Source of the DNA: an uncultured Saprospiraceae bacterium
Lineage (GTDB): Bacteria; Bacteroidota; Bacteroidia; Chitinophagales; Saprospiraceae
DNA length: 64,000 bases
Assembly: GCA_938041445.1 (NCBI GenBank)
Contig: CALISO010000029.1
Coordinates: forward strand, 1-64,000
Direction: 5' to 3'
The translations under genes and the position numbers were made by a program. Below the pieces are notes generated by a model. The model was not told the DNA's origin, searched no databases, and saw nothing but the letters and a program-made list of their open reading frames with translations. Shown here piece by piece: positions 35,277-48,219 of the stretch (the stretch's first letter is position 1; every line of letters starts with the position of its first letter).

Positions 35277-38200
35277 CTAAGACGTTTCCTCTTGAACGTA
35301 GTCTTTTTCGTTTCTATTTACATAAACGTTTCTAAAGTCTTTGATACCTGTACCTGCAGGGATGTTCTTACCTGCAATGACATTCTCTTTAAGACCGAGT
35401 AATACATCTCTCTTAGCTCCGATTGCTGCTGTACTCAGTACCTTAGTTGTCTCTTGGAATGATGCAGCTGATATCCAACTGACTGTTCCTAAAGATGACC
35501 TTGTGATACCTTGTAGAATAGGTTTAGATGTAGCTGGTACAGCGTCTCTTGAACCTATCAACTTCTGATCGTTACGCTTCAAGAAGCTATTCTCCTCTCT
35601 CAACTGTCTCAGAGTCACTGTCATACCTGCTTTCAACTTTGTACTGCCACCGGCATCAAGTATAATCTTCTTGTCAAAGATGAAATCATTCTGCTCTAGG
35701 AAGTCAATCTTCTCAACTGCTTCACCTTCTAAGAATATCGTATCTCCTGGATCTTCTATCTCAACTCTTCTCATCATTTGCTTGACAATCACCTCAATGT
35801 GCTTATCATTAATCTTAATACCCTGAGATCTATAGACCTCTTGGACACCATTGACTAAGTGCTGCTGTACCGCAAATGGCCCTGAAATATTCAAGATATC
35901 GAATGGAGATGTTGCACCATCAGAAAGCTTAGTACCTGATCTCACAAAGTCACCATCCTGCACGAGCATGAGGAGACCTTTACCAATCATATACTTCTTC
36001 TTCTGTCCCGTCTTCTCATCTTCTACGAATACCTCTCTGTTACCTCTCTTCAACTTACCGAATGTCACAATACCATCAATTGCTGCAACTACAGCTGGAT
36101 TAGACGGGTTACGTGCTTCGAATAATTCCGTAACTCTTGGAAGACCACCGGTAATATCCTGGATCTTACCAAGCTTTCTTGGAATCTTTGCAAGTCTAAC
36201 ACCTGGTTTGATATCTTCTCCATTATCAACTGCTAAGTATGCACCCACTGGCATTGTATAGCTCTTAATCAACTCACCTGATGGAGACTTGATATTGATA
36301 AGTGGTACGATCTTCTTGTTTCTAGATTCTATGACAATCTTCTCTGTAAACCCAGTCTGATCATCTCTTTCCGTTCTAAATGTCACACCTTCATCAACAC
36401 CTTCGTACTCTACGATACCACCAAATTCAGAGATAATCGCTGAGTTAAAGGCATCCCATTGACACACTAAGTCTCCCTTGGAAATCTTAGCTCCATCCTT
36501 CACTTTAAGAATACTTGCATATGGAATAAATGCCGTAGTTAAGATCTTATTAGTCTTTGGTTCAAGAATTCTAATTTCTCCTGATCTTGAAAGTACCAAT
36601 TGCTGTGTTTCACCATTATCATCGTAATCTATCGCCTTGATATTATCAAAGTCTAGAATACCATCAAACTTAGAGATGATTTCTGACTCTGTCTTGGATA
36701 CTGAGGCAATACCACCAACGTGGAAGGTACGTAGTGTCAACTGCGTACCCGGCTCACCAATAGATTGTGCTGCAATAATTCCTACTGCATCACCTCTTTC
36801 AGAGATTCTATTTGTTGCAAGGTTCTTTCCGTAACACTTAGTACAGACTCCTACTTTGGCATCACAAGTCAATACTGATCTGATCATTACTGATTCAACT
36901 CCAACTGCTTCAATCTTATTGGCAGTTTTATAGTCGATGTATCCAGCTTCTTGTACCATTACTTCACCAGTCTCCGGGTGAATAATATCGTGTAATGAAT
37001 ATCTTCCTTCAATACGGTCGCTTAGTGGCTCAATGATTTTATCATTTTCAATAAGCGCTTTAGTATTAAGTCCTCTTAGTGTATTACAATCTTCTTCTCT
37101 GACTACAACATCTTGTGATACATCTACAAGTCTTCTTGTCAAGTAACCTGCATCGGCAGTCTTCAAGGCTGTATCGGCAAGACCCTTACGAGCACCGTGA
37201 GTAGAGATAAAGTAATCTTGAATTGATAATCCTTCAAGGAAGTTTGATAAGATTGGGTTTTCAATAACCGCTCCTCCTGTGTCACCTGACTTTCTCGGCT
37301 TGGCCATCAGCCCTCTCAATCCACATAACTGCTTAATCTGTTGCTTGGAACCCCTTGCACCAGAGTGAAGCATCATATATACTGAGTTGAATCCATCTTT
37401 GTGAGCAGCCAGCTCTGTCATCAAGTTCTCAGTAATCTTATTATCGGCATATGTCCACTTATCAATGACTTGATTGTATCGCTCATTGTTAGTGATGAGA
37501 CCCATATTATAGTTCTCCCATACTTCGTCCACTTCATCCTTTGCAGTGATAAGTGTGCTTTCCTTGACAGAAGGATTGATCAAATCTCCCAAGTTGAATG
37601 ATAGTCCACCTTTGAATGACCAGTAGAATCCTAACTCCTTAATCTTATCAAGAAATTCTGCTGCTACTGTGAAACTCGTTTTTTGGATCAACTTGTTGAC
37701 AACTTTCTTTAAGTTTCTCTTAGAAAGCTCAACATTGATATATGGATATCCTTCTGGCTTAGCATTGTTAAACAATACTCTACCGACTGTTGTATCCAAT
37801 AACTTCCACTCAACAACACCTTCTTCGTTCTCTACTTCTACTCTTGCTTTTACAGGGGCATGCAGATCTACTTTACCTTCATTGTATGCAATCTCAGCTT
37901 CTTCAGAAGAATAGAATGTCATACCAGCACCCTTAGATTTATCAGCTGGCTTCTCCTTTGAAAGGTAGTAAAGACCAAGTACCATATCCTGTGAAGGAAG
38001 TGTAATCGGTGTACCATTCTGCGGGTTAAGCATATTGTGTGATGCAAGCATCAAGATCTGTGCTTCCAAGATTGCCGCGTGGCTTAATGGAACGTGTACA
38101 GCCATCTGATCACCATCAAAATCGGCGTTGAAAGCACCACAAACTAGTGGGTGTAACTGAATTGCCTTTCCTTCTACCAACTTTGGTTGGAATGATTGGA

Positions 38201-39539
38201 TTGACAATCTGTGAAGTGTCGGTGCCCTGTTCAATAAGATCGGGTGTCCCTTCAGTATATTCTCTAAGATATCCCAAATCACAGGATCCTTTCTGTCAAC
38301 AAGCTTCTTCGCTGACTTTACAGTCTTGACGATTCCTCTCTCAATCAACTTTCTAATAATGAACGGCTTGAATAACTCAGATGCCATTCCCTTAGGAAGA
38401 CCACACTCATGCAACTTAAGATTAGGTCCTACAACGATTACTGATCTACCAGAGTAGTCAACCCTTTTTCCTAAGAGGTTTTGTCTAAATCTTCCTTGCT
38501 TTCCTTTGAGGACATCACTCAATGACTTCAATGATCGTCCACCTTCTGCCTTTACAGCATTAGATTTACGACTGTTGTCAAATAGAGAGTCAACTGCCTC
38601 TTGAAGCATTCTTTTCTCATTTCTAAGGATTACCTCTGGAGCTTTAATCTCAATCAACCTTTTCAGACGATTATTTCTGATAATCACTCTTCGGTAAAGG
38701 TCATTCAAATCAGAACTTGCGAACCTACCCCCATCTAGAGGTACTAATGGTCTTAATTCTGGTGGAATAACTGGTAGATAATCAATGATAGTCCATTCAG
38801 GTCTATTATCGATTCTTGTTTGCCCATCTCTGAAAGCTTCTACAACTCTCAATCTCTTAAGTGCTTCAGACTTACGTTGTCTTGAAGTCTCTGTAGCTGC
38901 TTGGTGTCTCAAGTCATAAGCTAACTGTGTCAAATCCAATCTAGCTAATAGATCTCTGACACCGTCAGCACCCATCTTAGCGATGAATTTGTTAGGATCA
39001 GTGTCGTCTAACAACTGATTATCGGCTGGTAAAGTATCTAATACCTCGAAGTACTCCTCTTCTGTAAGAAGTGCCTTGAACTCAACCTCACCCTCTTTTA
39101 CACCAGGTTGTATAACTACGTATCTCTCGTAATAAATAATTGTTTCTAATTTCTTAGAAGCAATACCTAGCATATACCCAATCTTGTTAGGTAATGACTT
39201 GAAGAACCAAATATGAACCACAGGTACCACAAGCTTAATGTGTCCCATACGTTCTCTCCTGACTTTCTTCTCAGTCACTTCTACCCCACATCTATCACAT
39301 ACAATACCCTTGTATCTGATTCTTTTGTATTTACCACAATAACATTCGTAATCCTTGACAGGTCCAAAGATTCTTTCACAGAATAAACCATCTCTCTCAG
39401 GCTTGTAAGTTCTGTAGTTAATTGTTTCTGGCTTCAACACCTCTCCATATGATCTCTCTAGGATATGATCAGGTGAAGTAAGGCTTATCGTAATCGCATC
39501 AAAACTCTTTTGCTGCGTAAAATTTTTCTTAAAAGACAT
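35277..39539 (-). CDS. rpoC: RNA polymerase beta' subunit
   Basis: 1420 aa, within the Bacteroidota size range. The N-terminal zinc site is [20 protein letters not shown], the catalytic Mg site [12 protein letters not shown] (around residue 460), the second zinc cluster [13 protein letters not shown], and the trigger-loop region [21 protein letters not shown]. It binds RpoB, the alpha dimer and omega to form the core enzyme. It follows rpoB by 32 bases and closes the operon. Confidence 0.99.
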   Translation of the reverse strand: MSFKKNFTQQKSFDAITISLTSPDHILERSYGEVLKPETINYRTYKPERDGLFCERIFGPVKDYECYCGKYKRIRYKGIVCDRCGVEVTEKKVRRERMGHIKLVVPVVHIWFFKSLPNKIGYMLGIASKKLETIIYYERYVVIQPGVKEGEVEFKALLTEEEYFEVLDTLPADNQLLDDTDPNKFIAKMGADGVRDLLARLDLTQLAYDLRHQAATETSRQRKSEALKRLRVVEAFRDGQTRIDNRPEWTIIDYLPVIPPELRPLVPLDGGRFASSDLNDLYRRVIIRNNRLKRLIEIKAPEVILRNEKRMLQEAVDSLFDNSRKSNAVKAEGGRSLKSLSDVLKGKQGRFRQNLLGKRVDYSGRSVIVVGPNLKLHECGLPKGMASELFKPFIIRKLIERGIVKTVKSAKKLVDRKDPVIWDILENILKGHPILLNRAPTLHRLSIQSFQPKLVEGKAIQLHPLVCGAFNADFDGDQMAVHVPLSHAAILEAQILMLASHNMLNPQNGTPITLPSQDMVLGLYYLSKEKPADKSKGAGMTFYSSEEAEIAYNEGKVDLHAPVKARVEVENEEGVVEWKLLDTTVGRVLFNNAKPEGYPYINVELSKRNLKKVVNKLIQKTSFTVAAEFLDKIKELGFYWSFKGGLSFNLGDLINPSVKESTLITAKDEVDEVWENYNMGLITNNERYNQVIDKWTYADNKITENLMTELAAHKDGFNSVYMMLHSGARGSKQQIKQLCGLRGLMAKPRKSGDTGGAVIENPILSNFLEGLSIQDYFISTHGARKGLADTALKTADAGYLTRRLVDVSQDVVVREEDCNTLRGLNTKALIENDKIIEPLSDRIEGRYSLHDIIHPETGEVMVQEAGYIDYKTANKIEAVGVESVMIRSVLTCDAKVGVCTKCYGKNLATNRISERGDAVGIIAAQSIGEPGTQLTLRTFHVGGIASVSKTESEIISKFDGILDFDNIKAIDYDDNGETQQLVLSRSGEIRILEPKTNKILTTAFIPYASILKVKDGAKISKGDLVCQWDAFNSAIISEFGGIVEYEGVDEGVTFRTERDDQTGFTEKIVIESRNKKIVPLINIKSPSGELIKSYTMPVGAYLAVDNGEDIKPGVRLAKIPRKLGKIQDITGGLPRVTELFEARNPSNPAVVAAIDGIVTFGKLKRGNREVFVEDEKTGQKKKYMIGKGLLMLVQDGDFVRSGTKLSDGATSPFDILNISGPFAVQQHLVNGVQEVYRSQGIKINDKHIEVIVKQMMRRVEIEDPGDTIFLEGEAVEKIDFLEQNDFIFDKKIILDAGGSTKLKAGMTVTLRQLREENSFLKRNDQKLIGSRDAVPATSKPILQGITRSSLGTVSWISAASFQETTKVLSTAAIGAKRDVLLGLKENVIAGKNIPAGTGIKDFRNVYVNRNEKDYVQEETS

Positions 39540-39571
39540 CTTGCTATTATATTAAGATGAAAAAATAAAGA

Positions 39572-42500
39572 TTAATCAAACTTGACATCTAGTGCCAATC
39601 CTCTGAGCTCATGTACAAGTACATTGAACGACTCAGGAATTCCTGGTTCTGGCAACCTATCACCTTTGACAATTGCTTCGTAAGTTTTCGCTCGACCGTG
39701 GATATCATCTGACTTAATCGTGAGTAACTCTCTAAGGATATTAGATGCACCAAATGCCTCTAGTGCCCAAACTTCCATCTCACCAAATCTCTGTCCACCA
39801 AACTGGGCTTTACCACCGAGTGGTTGTTGAGTAATCAATGAGTATGGTCCGATAGACCTTGCGTGCATCTTATCATCAACCATGTGAGATAACTTCAGCA
39901 TATAGATAATACCTACTGTCGCTTCTTGATGGAATCTATCTCCAGACTCTCCATCGTATAAGTAAGTCTGACCTAGTGAAGGCAACTCAGCTTTCTGGAT
40001 ATAAGTCTCGATCTGATCCATACTAGCACCATCGAATATCGGTGTAGAAAACTTAACACCAAGTTTCTTACCAGCCCATCCAAGTACTGTTTCGAATATC
40101 TGTCCAAGGTTCATCCTTGATGGTACACCGAGTGGATTCAGTACAATATCAACTGGAGTTCCATCCTCTAAGAATGGCATATCTTCAAGTTTAACGATAC
40201 TAGATACAATACCCTTATTACCGTGACGTCCAGCGAGCTTATCACCCACCTTCAGCTTACGTTTCTTGGCCATATATACCTTAGCAAGCTTCAATACACC
40301 AGCTGGCAACTCATCACCAATACTGATATTGAATTTCTCTCTCTTATATCGTCCTATCTCCTCATTTACTTTAATCGTGTAATTGTGAAGTAGTCTTGCG
40401 ATCAACTTATTAGAGTCGTCGTTATTCGTCCATCCTGAGTAGTCAATTTGACCGTAGTCAACACTCTTAAGTGCCTTCATCGTAAACTTAGTACCCTTAG
40501 AGATGATCTCCTCTTTGTAGATAGATTTTACACCCGCAGAAGTCTTACCACCTACGAACTTCATCAACTTATCCACAAGGACAGTTTTTAATTCATTAAG
40601 TGTAACTGCGTGGCTATCATCTAGCTTAGCAAGCAAATCTTTCTCTTGTACTTTCTGGAATTTGTCTTTCTTAGCTCTTGTAAATAATTGCTTAGAAATA
40701 ACAACTCCTTTAGTAGATGGTGGCGCTTTCAATGATGCATCTTTAACATCACCAGCTTTATCACCAAAGATTGCTCTTAAGAGTTTTTCTTCTGGTGTAG
40801 GGTCAGATTCACCCTTAGGTGTAATCTTACCAATGATAATGTCACCTTCTTTCAACCAAGCTCCAACTCGGATAACTCCGTTTTCATCAAGATCCTTAGT
40901 TGCTTCTTCACTGACATTAGGAATATCGTTAGTCAATTCCTCCTCTCCTAACTTCGTATCTCTAACTTCTAATTCAAAGCTTTCGATGTGTAGTGAAGTA
41001 AAGACATCTTCTCTTACGACTCTCTCACTAAGTACAATTGCATCCTCAAAGTTGTATCCCTTCCATGGCATAAATGCTACAAGTAGGTTTTGCCCTAGAG
41101 CAAGTTCTCCTTTCTGAGTTGCATAACCTTCGCAAAGCAATGAACCTTTCTGAACTCTATCACCTTTTCTAACAATAGGCTTCAAGTTGATACAAGTACC
41201 TTGGTTAGTTCTTCTAAACTTAGTCAACTTATAAGTAACAACGTTATCCTCAAAGGATACTAATTGATCAGTCTCTGATCTATCATATTGAATAACAACT
41301 TGATTAGCATCTACATACTCTACAATACCTTCACCTGATGCATTGATCAACATTCTAGAATCTTGAGCAACCTTAGCTTCTATACCTGTACCAACAATTG
41401 GTGAATTAGGTATCAAACAAGGAACTGCCTGACGCTGCATGTTGGATCCCATCAAGGCTCTATTGGCATCATCATTTTCCAAGAATGGAATCAACGATGC
41501 TGATACTCCTACAATTTGATTTGGAGCAACATCCATATATTCTAGTTCGTCTGGAGCTAACACAGGAAAATCTCCATGATCTCTAGATTTAATCCTATCA
41601 CCTAAGAATGCGCCTTTTTCATCAATTGGTGCATTGGCTTGTGCAATCTTCTTGAAATCTTCCCCTTCTGCACTTAAGTAGATAGGCTCTGAATTAATCT
41701 TCACCTTTCCTTTGACAACTTCTCTATATGGCGTTTCAAGGAATCCCATTTTATTGACCTTGGCATGTACACAAAGTGTAGATATCAGACCAATGTTTGG
41801 TCCTTCTGGAGTCTCAATAGTACAAAGTCGACCATAGTGAGAATAATGAACATCTCTTACCTCAAAACCTGCTCTTTCTCTCGAGAGACCTCCTGGTCCT
41901 AGCGCCGAAATTCTTCTTTTATGAGTAATCTCAGAAAGTGGATTAGTCTGATCAAGGAATTGTGAAAGCTGTGAAGTTCCGAAGAATGAATTTATGACTG
42001 ATGATAATGTACGTGCATTAATCAAATCAACTGGTGTAAATACCTCGTTGTCTCTGACATTCATTCTTTCTCTGATCGTACGTGCCATTCTTGCAAGACC
42101 AACACCAAACTGAGAATATAATTGCTCACCAACAGTTCTCACACGTCTATTAGACAAGTGATCAATATCATCAAGTTCAGCATTCTGGTTAATCAATGCT
42201 ACTAAGTACTTAACGATTTCAATGATATCTTCCTTAGTCAAGACGAGTACTTCATCTGGAGTCTCAGTACCTAACTTTCTATTGATCTTATATCGACCAA
42301 CTTCACCAAGATTATATCTCTTATCAGAGAAGAACAACTTATCGATAATACCTCTTGCTGTTTCTTCATCTGGCGGATCAGTACCTCTTAATTGTCTATA
42401 TATTTGTGCAACGGCCTCAAGCTCTGAGTTGGATGCATCTTTTTGAAGAGTGTTGTAGATGATTGTGTAATCATCCAAATTCTCATCTTCTCTTTGAAGA

Positions 42501-43381
42501 ATGATTGTATCAACGTTTGCTTCTTCAATCAATTCAATATTAGACTCATCTAGTATTGCATTTCTTTCGAGAAGCACTTCATTTCTTTCAATAGTTACAA
42601 CCTCTCCAGTATCCTCATCTACAAAGTCTTCTGACCACTTTCTAAGAACACGAGCAGCTAGCTTACGACCAACAGCTTTTTTGAGAGATTTTTTATCTGC
42701 TTTGATCTCTTCTGAGAGACCAAAGATTTCCAATATGTCTTTATCTGAGTCAAATCCGATAGCTCTTAATAAAGTTGTAACTGGGAATTTTTTCTTTCTA
42801 TCAATGTAGGCATACATTACCATATTGATATCAGATGCGAATTCCATCCAAGCTCCTTTGAAAGGAATAATTCTCGCAGAATAGATTTTCGTACCGTTAG
42901 GGTGGAAAGTCTGACTGAAGAATACACCTGGTGATCTATGCAATTGCGAAACGATCACTCTTTCAGCACCATTAACCACGAATGTTCCCTTAGGTGTCAT
43001 ATAAGGAATGTTTCCTAAGAATACATCCTGTACAATCGTTTGGAAATCCACGTGCTCCTCATCATTACATGATAATCTGAGCTTAGCCTTGAGTGGCACG
43101 GCATATGTCAACCCTCTTTGCATACACTCTTCTATAGTGTATCTAGGTGGATCGATAAAATAATCTAAGAACTCAAGTACAAAGATGTTTCTTGCATCTG
43201 TAATTGGGAAGTTTTCTTGAAATACCCTAAAGAGACCTTCATTACCTCTGTTCTCAGGGGTGGTCTCTAATTGGAAAAATTCTTGAAAAGATTTTAGCTG
43301 GATCTCTAATAGATCCGGAGTGTTCTCTGGGAGCTTAATACTTCCAAAATCTACTCTTTCTAAAGACGGATTTTTTGTCAT
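39572..43381 (-). CDS. rpoB: RNA polymerase beta subunit
   Basis: 1269 aa. It has the rifampicin-region sequence [23 protein letters not shown], the [17 protein letters not shown] block, [10 protein letters not shown], and the C-terminal [14 protein letters not shown] and [21 protein letters not shown] motifs (residues named in pieces). It forms the active-site cleft with RpoC. A stem-loop (43434-43462) in the 138-base gap after rplL may tune its expression. Confidence 0.99.
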   Translation of the reverse strand: MTKNPSLERVDFGSIKLPENTPDLLEIQLKSFQEFFQLETTPENRGNEGLFRVFQENFPITDARNIFVLEFLDYFIDPPRYTIEECMQRGLTYAVPLKAKLRLSCNDEEHVDFQTIVQDVFLGNIPYMTPKGTFVVNGAERVIVSQLHRSPGVFFSQTFHPNGTKIYSARIIPFKGAWMEFASDINMVMYAYIDRKKKFPVTTLLRAIGFDSDKDILEIFGLSEEIKADKKSLKKAVGRKLAARVLRKWSEDFVDEDTGEVVTIERNEVLLERNAILDESNIELIEEANVDTIILQREDENLDDYTIIYNTLQKDASNSELEAVAQIYRQLRGTDPPDEETARGIIDKLFFSDKRYNLGEVGRYKINRKLGTETPDEVLVLTKEDIIEIVKYLVALINQNAELDDIDHLSNRRVRTVGEQLYSQFGVGLARMARTIRERMNVRDNEVFTPVDLINARTLSSVINSFFGTSQLSQFLDQTNPLSEITHKRRISALGPGGLSRERAGFEVRDVHYSHYGRLCTIETPEGPNIGLISTLCVHAKVNKMGFLETPYREVVKGKVKINSEPIYLSAEGEDFKKIAQANAPIDEKGAFLGDRIKSRDHGDFPVLAPDELEYMDVAPNQIVGVSASLIPFLENDDANRALMGSNMQRQAVPCLIPNSPIVGTGIEAKVAQDSRMLINASGEGIVEYVDANQVVIQYDRSETDQLVSFEDNVVTYKLTKFRRTNQGTCINLKPIVRKGDRVQKGSLLCEGYATQKGELALGQNLLVAFMPWKGYNFEDAIVLSERVVREDVFTSLHIESFELEVRDTKLGEEELTNDIPNVSEEATKDLDENGVIRVGAWLKEGDIIIGKITPKGESDPTPEEKLLRAIFGDKAGDVKDASLKAPPSTKGVVISKQLFTRAKKDKFQKVQEKDLLAKLDDSHAVTLNELKTVLVDKLMKFVGGKTSAGVKSIYKEEIISKGTKFTMKALKSVDYGQIDYSGWTNNDDSNKLIARLLHNYTIKVNEEIGRYKREKFNISIGDELPAGVLKLAKVYMAKKRKLKVGDKLAGRHGNKGIVSSIVKLEDMPFLEDGTPVDIVLNPLGVPSRMNLGQIFETVLGWAGKKLGVKFSTPIFDGASMDQIETYIQKAELPSLGQTYLYDGESGDRFHQEATVGIIYMLKLSHMVDDKMHARSIGPYSLITQQPLGGKAQFGGQRFGEMEVWALEAFGASNILRELLTIKSDDIHGRAKTYEAIVKGDRLPEPGIPESFNVLVHELRGLALDVKFD

Positions 43382-43433
43382 GTTAATGTTTTAAATCTTC
43401 AAGATTGAAAAATGGTGCCTACAAACAAAACAT

Positions 43434-43462
43434 GGCCTAGCACTCACTATTGAGTGCTAAGC
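43434..43462 (-). terminator. Attenuator-like stem-loop between rplL and rpoB
   Basis: The stem TAGCACTCA / TGAGTGCTA, loop of 4, is extended by GGC/GCC. On the minus strand the hairpin is followed by TTTTGTTTGT. Its place between rplL and rpoB matches the partial terminator known in many bacteria, which makes fewer rpoBC than rplL transcripts; strength here is inferred. Confidence 0.65.
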
Positions 43463-43519
43463 CTGTTTTATCTTACTTATTTAGCTTTGAACTTCTTCTG
43501 CCATTAGCAAGATAGAATA

Positions 43520-43897
43520 CTATTTCAATTCTACCTCTGCACCAGCTTCAGTAAGAGCAGCAGCGATACTTTCTGCATCTGCCTTAGCAACACCAGCTTT
43601 GATTACGCCTGGAGCTCCATCTACTAAATCTTTTGCGTCTTTAAGTCCGACACCTAATAGAGTTTTAACTGCTTTCACAACTGCCAACTTCGCAGCACCT
43701 GCTGAGTTAAGGACAACGTCAAATTCAGTTTTCTCTTCAGCAGCGGCTCCGCCGCCTGCTCCTCCCCCTGCTGCTACAGCTACTGCTGCTGCTGCTGGTT
43801 CGATACCATACTCATCCTTTAGGATGTCAGCTAATTCGCTAACCTCTTTTACTGTGAGGTTTACTAATGATTCAGCTAATGTTTTTAAATCTGCCAT
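43520..43897 (-). CDS. rplL: 50S ribosomal protein L7/L12
   Basis: 125 aa. The N-terminal dimerisation helix ([22 protein letters not shown]), an Ala/Gly-rich hinge and the C-terminal domain ([30 protein letters not shown]) are all present. It forms the flexible stalk that recruits translation factors. It follows rplJ by 75 bases. Confidence 0.99.
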   Translation of the reverse strand: MADLKTLAESLVNLTVKEVSELADILKDEYGIEPAAAAVAVAAGGGAGGGAAAEEKTEFDVVLNSAGAAKLAVVKAVKTLLGVGLKDAKDLVDGAPGVIKAGVAKADAESIAAALTEAGAEVELK

Positions 43898-43972
43898 GAA
43901 TAAATTTGTTTTTAAATGCTTAATTATATATTAATGCGTTTAAGCTTGGAAGCCTTAACTGGTAGGTCTGTC

Positions 43973-44497
43973 TTATCCTCTCTCTTGGAGTGCTTTGACT
44001 AGACCAGCGAGTGTATTCTGCCCACTCTGTAGTGAACCGAGTACATTCTTGATTGGAGATTGTAGTAATACAATAACTTCTCCAAGTAAATCTTCTTTCG
44101 ATTTTAAATCTGCAAGTTGTGCAAGACTTTCATCTCCTAAGAAGATATCAGAATCGATGTATGCCGCTTTCAACAATGGCTTATCGTGATCCTTTCTAAA
44201 TTCTTTGATCAGCTTAGCTGGTGCATTTGCAACATTGCTAAACATCAATGCTGTAGGTCCAGTCAATACTTCGTAAAGACCTTCATAACCTTTTTCAGCT
44301 GCATTCTCTTCTAGTGCTTTTTTTACAAGTGTATTCTTTACTACTTGCATTTCTACACCACTTTCAAATGCCTTTTGTCTAAGTGTGTTGACTTGACCTA
44401 CGTTAAGAGTAGATGAGTCAGTAATATAAAAGAATGAAGCATTGGATAATTTCTCCTTTAGTGCTTCTATTGTTTGTGCTTTATCTTGACGTGTCAT
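43973..44497 (-). CDS. rplJ: 50S ribosomal protein L10
   Basis: 174 aa. MTRQDKAQTIEALKEKLSNA, VVKNTLVKKALEE and FKDHDKP-type segments identify L10, the base of the L7/L12 stalk and, with L12, the usual autoregulator of this operon. It starts 24 bases after rplA. Confidence 0.98.
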   Translation of the reverse strand: MTRQDKAQTIEALKEKLSNASFFYITDSSTLNVGQVNTLRQKAFESGVEMQVVKNTLVKKALEENAAEKGYEGLYEVLTGPTALMFSNVANAPAKLIKEFRKDHDKPLLKAAYIDSDIFLGDESLAQLADLKSKEDLLGEVIVLLQSPIKNVLGSLQSGQNTLAGLVKALQERG

Positions 44498-44521
44498 TTC
44501 TTGAAATTTTGGGAGTGATTA

Positions 44522-45217
44522 CTACAATTTGATTTCCTTAGGATCAATCTTGATACCTGGGCTCATCGTACTTGCCACAGCAATCGACTTCATATAGATA
44601 CCTTTTGCAGATGAAGGTTTCATCTTAGCAACAGTTGTTAATAGTTCATTAGCATTCTCTTTAAGCTTCTCAGCAGAGAAAGAGACTCTACCGACAGCTG
44701 AATGAATGATACCATACTTATCTACTCTAAATGCAATCTTACCACCCTTGACATCACCAACCGCTGTTGCAACATCCTGAGTTACTGTTCCTGTCTTTGG
44801 GTTAGGCATTAGGCCTCTTGGACCGAGTATTCTACCAATCTTACCAACTTGTGCCATCACATTTGGAGTTGCAATTACAACATCAACGTCAGTCCATCCT
44901 TGTTGAACCTTTTGAACATATTCATCTAATCCAGCATAGTCTGCTCCTGCATCCATTGCTTCTTTCTCCTTATCGGGTGTACAGAGAACTAGGACTGTTT
45001 TAGTCTTACCAGTACCGTTTGGTAAATTTACTGTACCTCTGATTGCTTGATCTGCTTTTCTAGGATCAACTCCTAATCTAATGTGCAGATCAACAGATGC
45101 GTCAAACTTTGCGCAGTTAACTTCTTTAACTAAAGCCATCGCTTCTTCTAGACCATAAAGCTTATCTGCGTCTACCTTCGCTAAAGCTTCTTTTCTTTTC
45201 TTTGAAATTTTTGCCAT
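44522..45217 (-). CDS. rplA: 50S ribosomal protein L1
   Basis: 231 aa. [38 protein letters not shown] and the C-terminal [12 protein letters not shown] are diagnostic of L1, which shapes the E-site stalk and in many bacteria represses its own mRNA. It lies between rplK and rplJ in the standard order. Confidence 0.99.
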   Translation of the reverse strand: MAKISKKRKEALAKVDADKLYGLEEAMALVKEVNCAKFDASVDLHIRLGVDPRKADQAIRGTVNLPNGTGKTKTVLVLCTPDKEKEAMDAGADYAGLDEYVQKVQQGWTDVDVVIATPNVMAQVGKIGRILGPRGLMPNPKTGTVTQDVATAVGDVKGGKIAFRVDKYGIIHSAVGRVSFSAEKLKENANELLTTVAKMKPSSAKGIYMKSIAVASTMSPGIKIDPKEIKL

Positions 45218-45292
45218 TGTAAAATATTAAAAGGTAAAACGCTTGGCTTTTATACTAAGCTCCCTTTCGTTAATAAATAATCTTAATAATAC

Positions 45293-45736
45293 TTACGCTT
45301 CCCAAGGTGGTGTACCACTAACCGTGACACCCATACTTCTAGCTGTGCCAGCGATCATTTTCATTGCTGACTCTACCTTGTATGCATTAAGGTCTTCCAT
45401 TTTGTTCTCAGCGATTTCTTTCAACTGATCCCATGAAATGCTACCTACCTTATCTCTGTTAGGTACTGAAGAGCCACTCTTTAACTTAATAGCCTCCAAT
45501 ATCTGAGATGCTGCAGGTACAGTCTTAATGATAAACTCAAAAGACTTGTCCTTAAATACTGTAATTACAACTGGAAGGAGTGCCCCTCTTTTGTCTTCAG
45601 TCTTTGCATTGAACCTCTTACAAAACTCCATAATATTGACACCCTTCGCACCTAATGCAGGCCCAACTGGTGGTGCAGGATTCGCTGATCCTCCTCTTAC
45701 TTGAAGCTTGATAAAGCCGTCTACTTCTTTAGCCAT
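45293..45736 (-). CDS. rplK: 50S ribosomal protein L11
   Basis: 147 aa. [20 protein letters not shown], the [10 protein letters not shown] segment and the C-terminal [12 protein letters not shown] are typical. It binds 23S rRNA at the factor-binding centre. It starts 27 bases after nusG. Confidence 0.99.
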   Translation of the reverse strand: MAKEVDGFIKLQVRGGSANPAPPVGPALGAKGVNIMEFCKRFNAKTEDKRGALLPVVITVFKDKSFEFIIKTVPAASQILEAIKLKSGSSVPNRDKVGSISWDQLKEIAENKMEDLNAYKVESAMKMIAGTARSMGVTVSGTPPWEA

Positions 45737-45763
45737 CTTTGACTTTTATTTTATATTACTAAA

Positions 45764-46318
45764 CTATGTTTTCTCTACTTGCATAAAGTTAAGCTCTACT
45801 TCAGTACCTCTACCGAAAATCTTAACAATCACTTTAAGTTTCTTCTTCTCTTCATTTACCTCAAGGACGTCTCCAACGAACTCGTTGAAAGGTCCATCTA
45901 CAACCTTCACCGTCTCACCTACTATGTATGGTTCGATCATTGATTCAGAGACATCTTGACTTTCGTCTACCTTTCCGAGCATTCTATTTGCTTCGGATTG
46001 TCTCATTGGTATTGGATTATTCTTACCTAAGAAATGAATCACATTTGGCATTCCAGAAATAGACATAATCATCTCTCCAGAAAAACTACCGGGTACAGCT
46101 TCGATAAGGATATAACCTGGTAGAATATTTCTTTCAAGAATGACCTTTTTACCCTTTCTAATCTTGTACACCTTCTCGGAAGGGACAAGGATTTGAGTAA
46201 TAGCCTCACTCCACTTATTTCTAGTTATCTCTAGCTCAATTCTCTCCTTTATCTTCTTCTCCTTCCCACTAATTACCCTAAGAGAATACCACCTTGTTAA
46301 TTCTTGTTCTTCTGACAT
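45764..46318 (-). CDS. nusG: Transcription antitermination factor NusG
   Basis: 184 aa. The NGN domain (WYSLRVISGKEKKIKERIE, then LPGYILIEA and VIHFLGKNNP) and the C-terminal KOW domain (GETVKVVDGPFNEFVGDV) are both present. It binds elongating RNA polymerase and links it to the ribosome or Rho. It lies between secE and rplK, the standard order. Confidence 0.98.
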   Translation of the reverse strand: MSEEQELTRWYSLRVISGKEKKIKERIELEITRNKWSEAITQILVPSEKVYKIRKGKKVILERNILPGYILIEAVPGSFSGEMIMSISGMPNVIHFLGKNNPIPMRQSEANRMLGKVDESQDVSESMIEPYIVGETVKVVDGPFNEFVGDVLEVNEEKKKLKVIVKIFGRGTEVELNFMQVEKT

Positions 46319-46341
46319 AATCTACTGCTTATCCTAAGTGT

Positions 46342-46536
46342 CTAAAGGCCTAGGCCGTAAATAAAAGTCGTAATACCCTTTGCTATAAAATCCATCACAA
46401 AAACGATCAAGGCAATAAGGATTGTTGCTACAATTACAATCCAAGAATTCCTTAAAAGGTCATTCCACGTTGGCCATGTGACGTTGTGCAACAACTCATT
46501 GTAACTTTCCTTTATATATAGTACGATATCGCTCAT
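46342..46536 (-). CDS. secE: Preprotein translocase subunit SecE
   Basis: 64 aa with one membrane helix (WIVIVATILIALIVFVMDF) and the amphipathic ELLHNVTWPTW segment that SecE uses to clamp SecY. The short single-helix form is usual outside enterobacteria. It starts 15 bases after the tRNA-Trp gene, so the tRNA and protein genes share a transcript. Confidence 0.96.
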   Translation of the reverse strand: MSDIVLYIKESYNELLHNVTWPTWNDLLRNSWIVIVATILIALIVFVMDFIAKGITTFIYGLGL

Positions 46537-46551
46537 AATAATTCTTAAATG

Positions 46552-46624
46552 CAGGGGAGACAGGATTCGAACCCGCGGCCTATGGTTTTGGAGACCACCG
46601 CTCTACCAACTGAGCTACTCCCCT
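46552..46624 (-). tRNA. tRNA-Trp (CCA)
   Basis: A 73-base cloverleaf read on the minus strand: acceptor stem AGGGGAG / CTCCCCT, D arm GCTCAGTTGGTAGAGC, anticodon loop CTCCAAA with anticodon CCA, T arm with GGTTCGAATCC. The 3' CCA is not encoded. It lies between tuf and secE. Confidence 0.97.
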
Positions 46625-46676
46625 AAATAATTGCTAATTTGAATCCCTTAACAAATGCATCCACTTTATAAGAGAA

Positions 46677-46707
46677 AATTAAGCACTCTACAAGAGAGTG
46701 CTTAATT
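46677..46707 (-). terminator. Stem-loop between tuf and tRNA-Trp
   Basis: A perfect 13-bp stem AATTAAGCACTCT / AGAGTGCTTAATT with a 5-base loop, 60 bases past the tuf stop. The T tract on the minus strand is short and broken, so it may be a partial terminator or a processing site between tuf and the tRNA/secE unit. Confidence 0.6.
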
Positions 46708-46767
46708 TATATAATTCCAACTATTACTAAGTGCAAATACTCAGAGCACTCACACAAAATATTAGTA

Positions 46768-47964
46768 TTAGTCTAAAATCTCAGTAACCTGACCTGCACC
46801 TACAGTTCTACCACCTTCTCTAATTGCAAAACGAAGACCTTTCTCCATTGCAATCTTGCTAAGTAGCTTCACCTCGATAGTTACATTATCACCAGGCATT
46901 ACCATCTCAACTCCATCAGGAAGTTTAACATCTCCTGTTACATCAGTAGTTCTGAAGTAGAACTGAGGTCTATAACCATTGAAGAAAGGAGTGTGTCTTC
47001 CACCCTCGTCTTTGCTCAATACATAGATTTCACACTTGAAGTGAGAGTGAGGATTAACAGAAGCAGGCTTACAAATAACCATACCTCTTTTAATATCAGT
47101 CTTATCAATACCTCTCAAAAGGATACCAGCGTTATCACCAGCTTCTCCTCTTTCAAGAATCTTTCTAAACATCTCAACACCTGTAACAGTTGACTCAAGA
47201 GGCTTTTCGTCATCCTTCATCATACCTACAATCTGTACTGGATCTCCAGTATTGATCACACCTCTCTCAATACGACCTGTTGCTACTGTACCTCTACCTG
47301 TGATAGTGAACACATCTTCAATAGGCATCAAGAATGGCTTATCTACATCTCTTTGTGGCTCAGGAATCTGGGCATCAACTGCAGCCATTAATTCCATAAT
47401 TTTAGCAACACCGTTAGCGTCACCTTCTAAAGCCTTAAGAGCTGAACCCTGAACTACTGCAGATCCGTCACCGTCAAACTCGTACTGGTCAAGAAGTTCT
47501 CTTACCTCCATCTCAACAAGCTCAAGCATTTCCTCATCATCAACGAGGTCAACTTTGTTCATAAATACTACGATAGAAGGTACACCTACCTGACGACAAA
47601 GAAGTATGTGTTCTCTTGTCTGTGGCATAGGACCATCTGTAGCTGCTACTACTAATATTGCACCATCCATTTGAGCCGCACCCGTAACCATGTTTTTAAC
47701 ATAATCGGCGTGACCTGGACAATCAACGTGAGCATAGTGTCTATTCTCAGTTTCATACTCTACGTGAGCAGTGTTAATAGTAATACCTCTTTCTTTTTCC
47801 TCCGGAGCTGCATCAATTGAAGAGTAATCTTTTTTCTCCGCAAGTCCTTGATCAGCTAATACGTTAGTAATCGCTGCAGTAAGAGTCGTTTTTCCGTGAT
47901 CGACATGACCAATAGTTCCAATGTTTACGTGTGGTTTGCTACGATCGAACGTTTCCTTTGCCAT
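46768..47964 (-). CDS. tuf: Elongation factor Tu
   Basis: 398 aa. All GTPase motifs are present: [28 protein letters not shown] and the RGITINTAH effector loop; domains 2 and 3 end in [12 protein letters not shown]. It delivers aminoacyl-tRNA to the ribosome. It lies between a four-tRNA cluster and tRNA-Trp/secE, an order also seen around E. coli tufB. No second tuf is in the window. Confidence 0.99.
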   Translation of the reverse strand: MAKETFDRSKPHVNIGTIGHVDHGKTTLTAAITNVLADQGLAEKKDYSSIDAAPEEKERGITINTAHVEYETENRHYAHVDCPGHADYVKNMVTGAAQMDGAILVVAATDGPMPQTREHILLCRQVGVPSIVVFMNKVDLVDDEEMLELVEMEVRELLDQYEFDGDGSAVVQGSALKALEGDANGVAKIMELMAAVDAQIPEPQRDVDKPFLMPIEDVFTITGRGTVATGRIERGVINTGDPVQIVGMMKDDEKPLESTVTGVEMFRKILERGEAGDNAGILLRGIDKTDIKRGMVICKPASVNPHSHFKCEIYVLSKDEGGRHTPFFNGYRPQFYFRTTDVTGDVKLPDGVEMVMPGDNVTIEVKLLSKIAMEKGLRFAIREGGRTVGAGQVTEILD

Positions 47965-48023
47965 CAGATAAAATTTTAAGTGTTAATATACAATTCTGTT
48001 AAAGTATCTTTTTATTGCCAACA

Positions 48024-48095
<72 letters not shown>

Positions 48096-48125
48096 CAATT
48101 CTAATTTCTTTCTTCACTATAAAAA

Positions 48126-48198
48126 AGCGGGTGATGAGACTCGAACCCACGACCCTCAGCTTGGAAGGCTGATGCTCTACCAACTGAGCTACACCCGC
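48126..48198 (-). tRNA. tRNA-Gly (TCC)
   Basis: A 73-base cloverleaf on the minus strand: acceptor GCGGGTG / CACCCGC, anticodon loop CTTCCAA with anticodon TCC, T arm GGTTCGAGTCT. Confidence 0.96.
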
Positions 48199-48219
48199 AT
48201 CTTATAATGTATGTCTGTG

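Noticed and set aside
40662-43934. Several antisense frames of 74-151 codons inside rpoB and rplL
   Set aside because: They are Ser/Leu-rich shadows of conserved genes, with no start signals or family matches.
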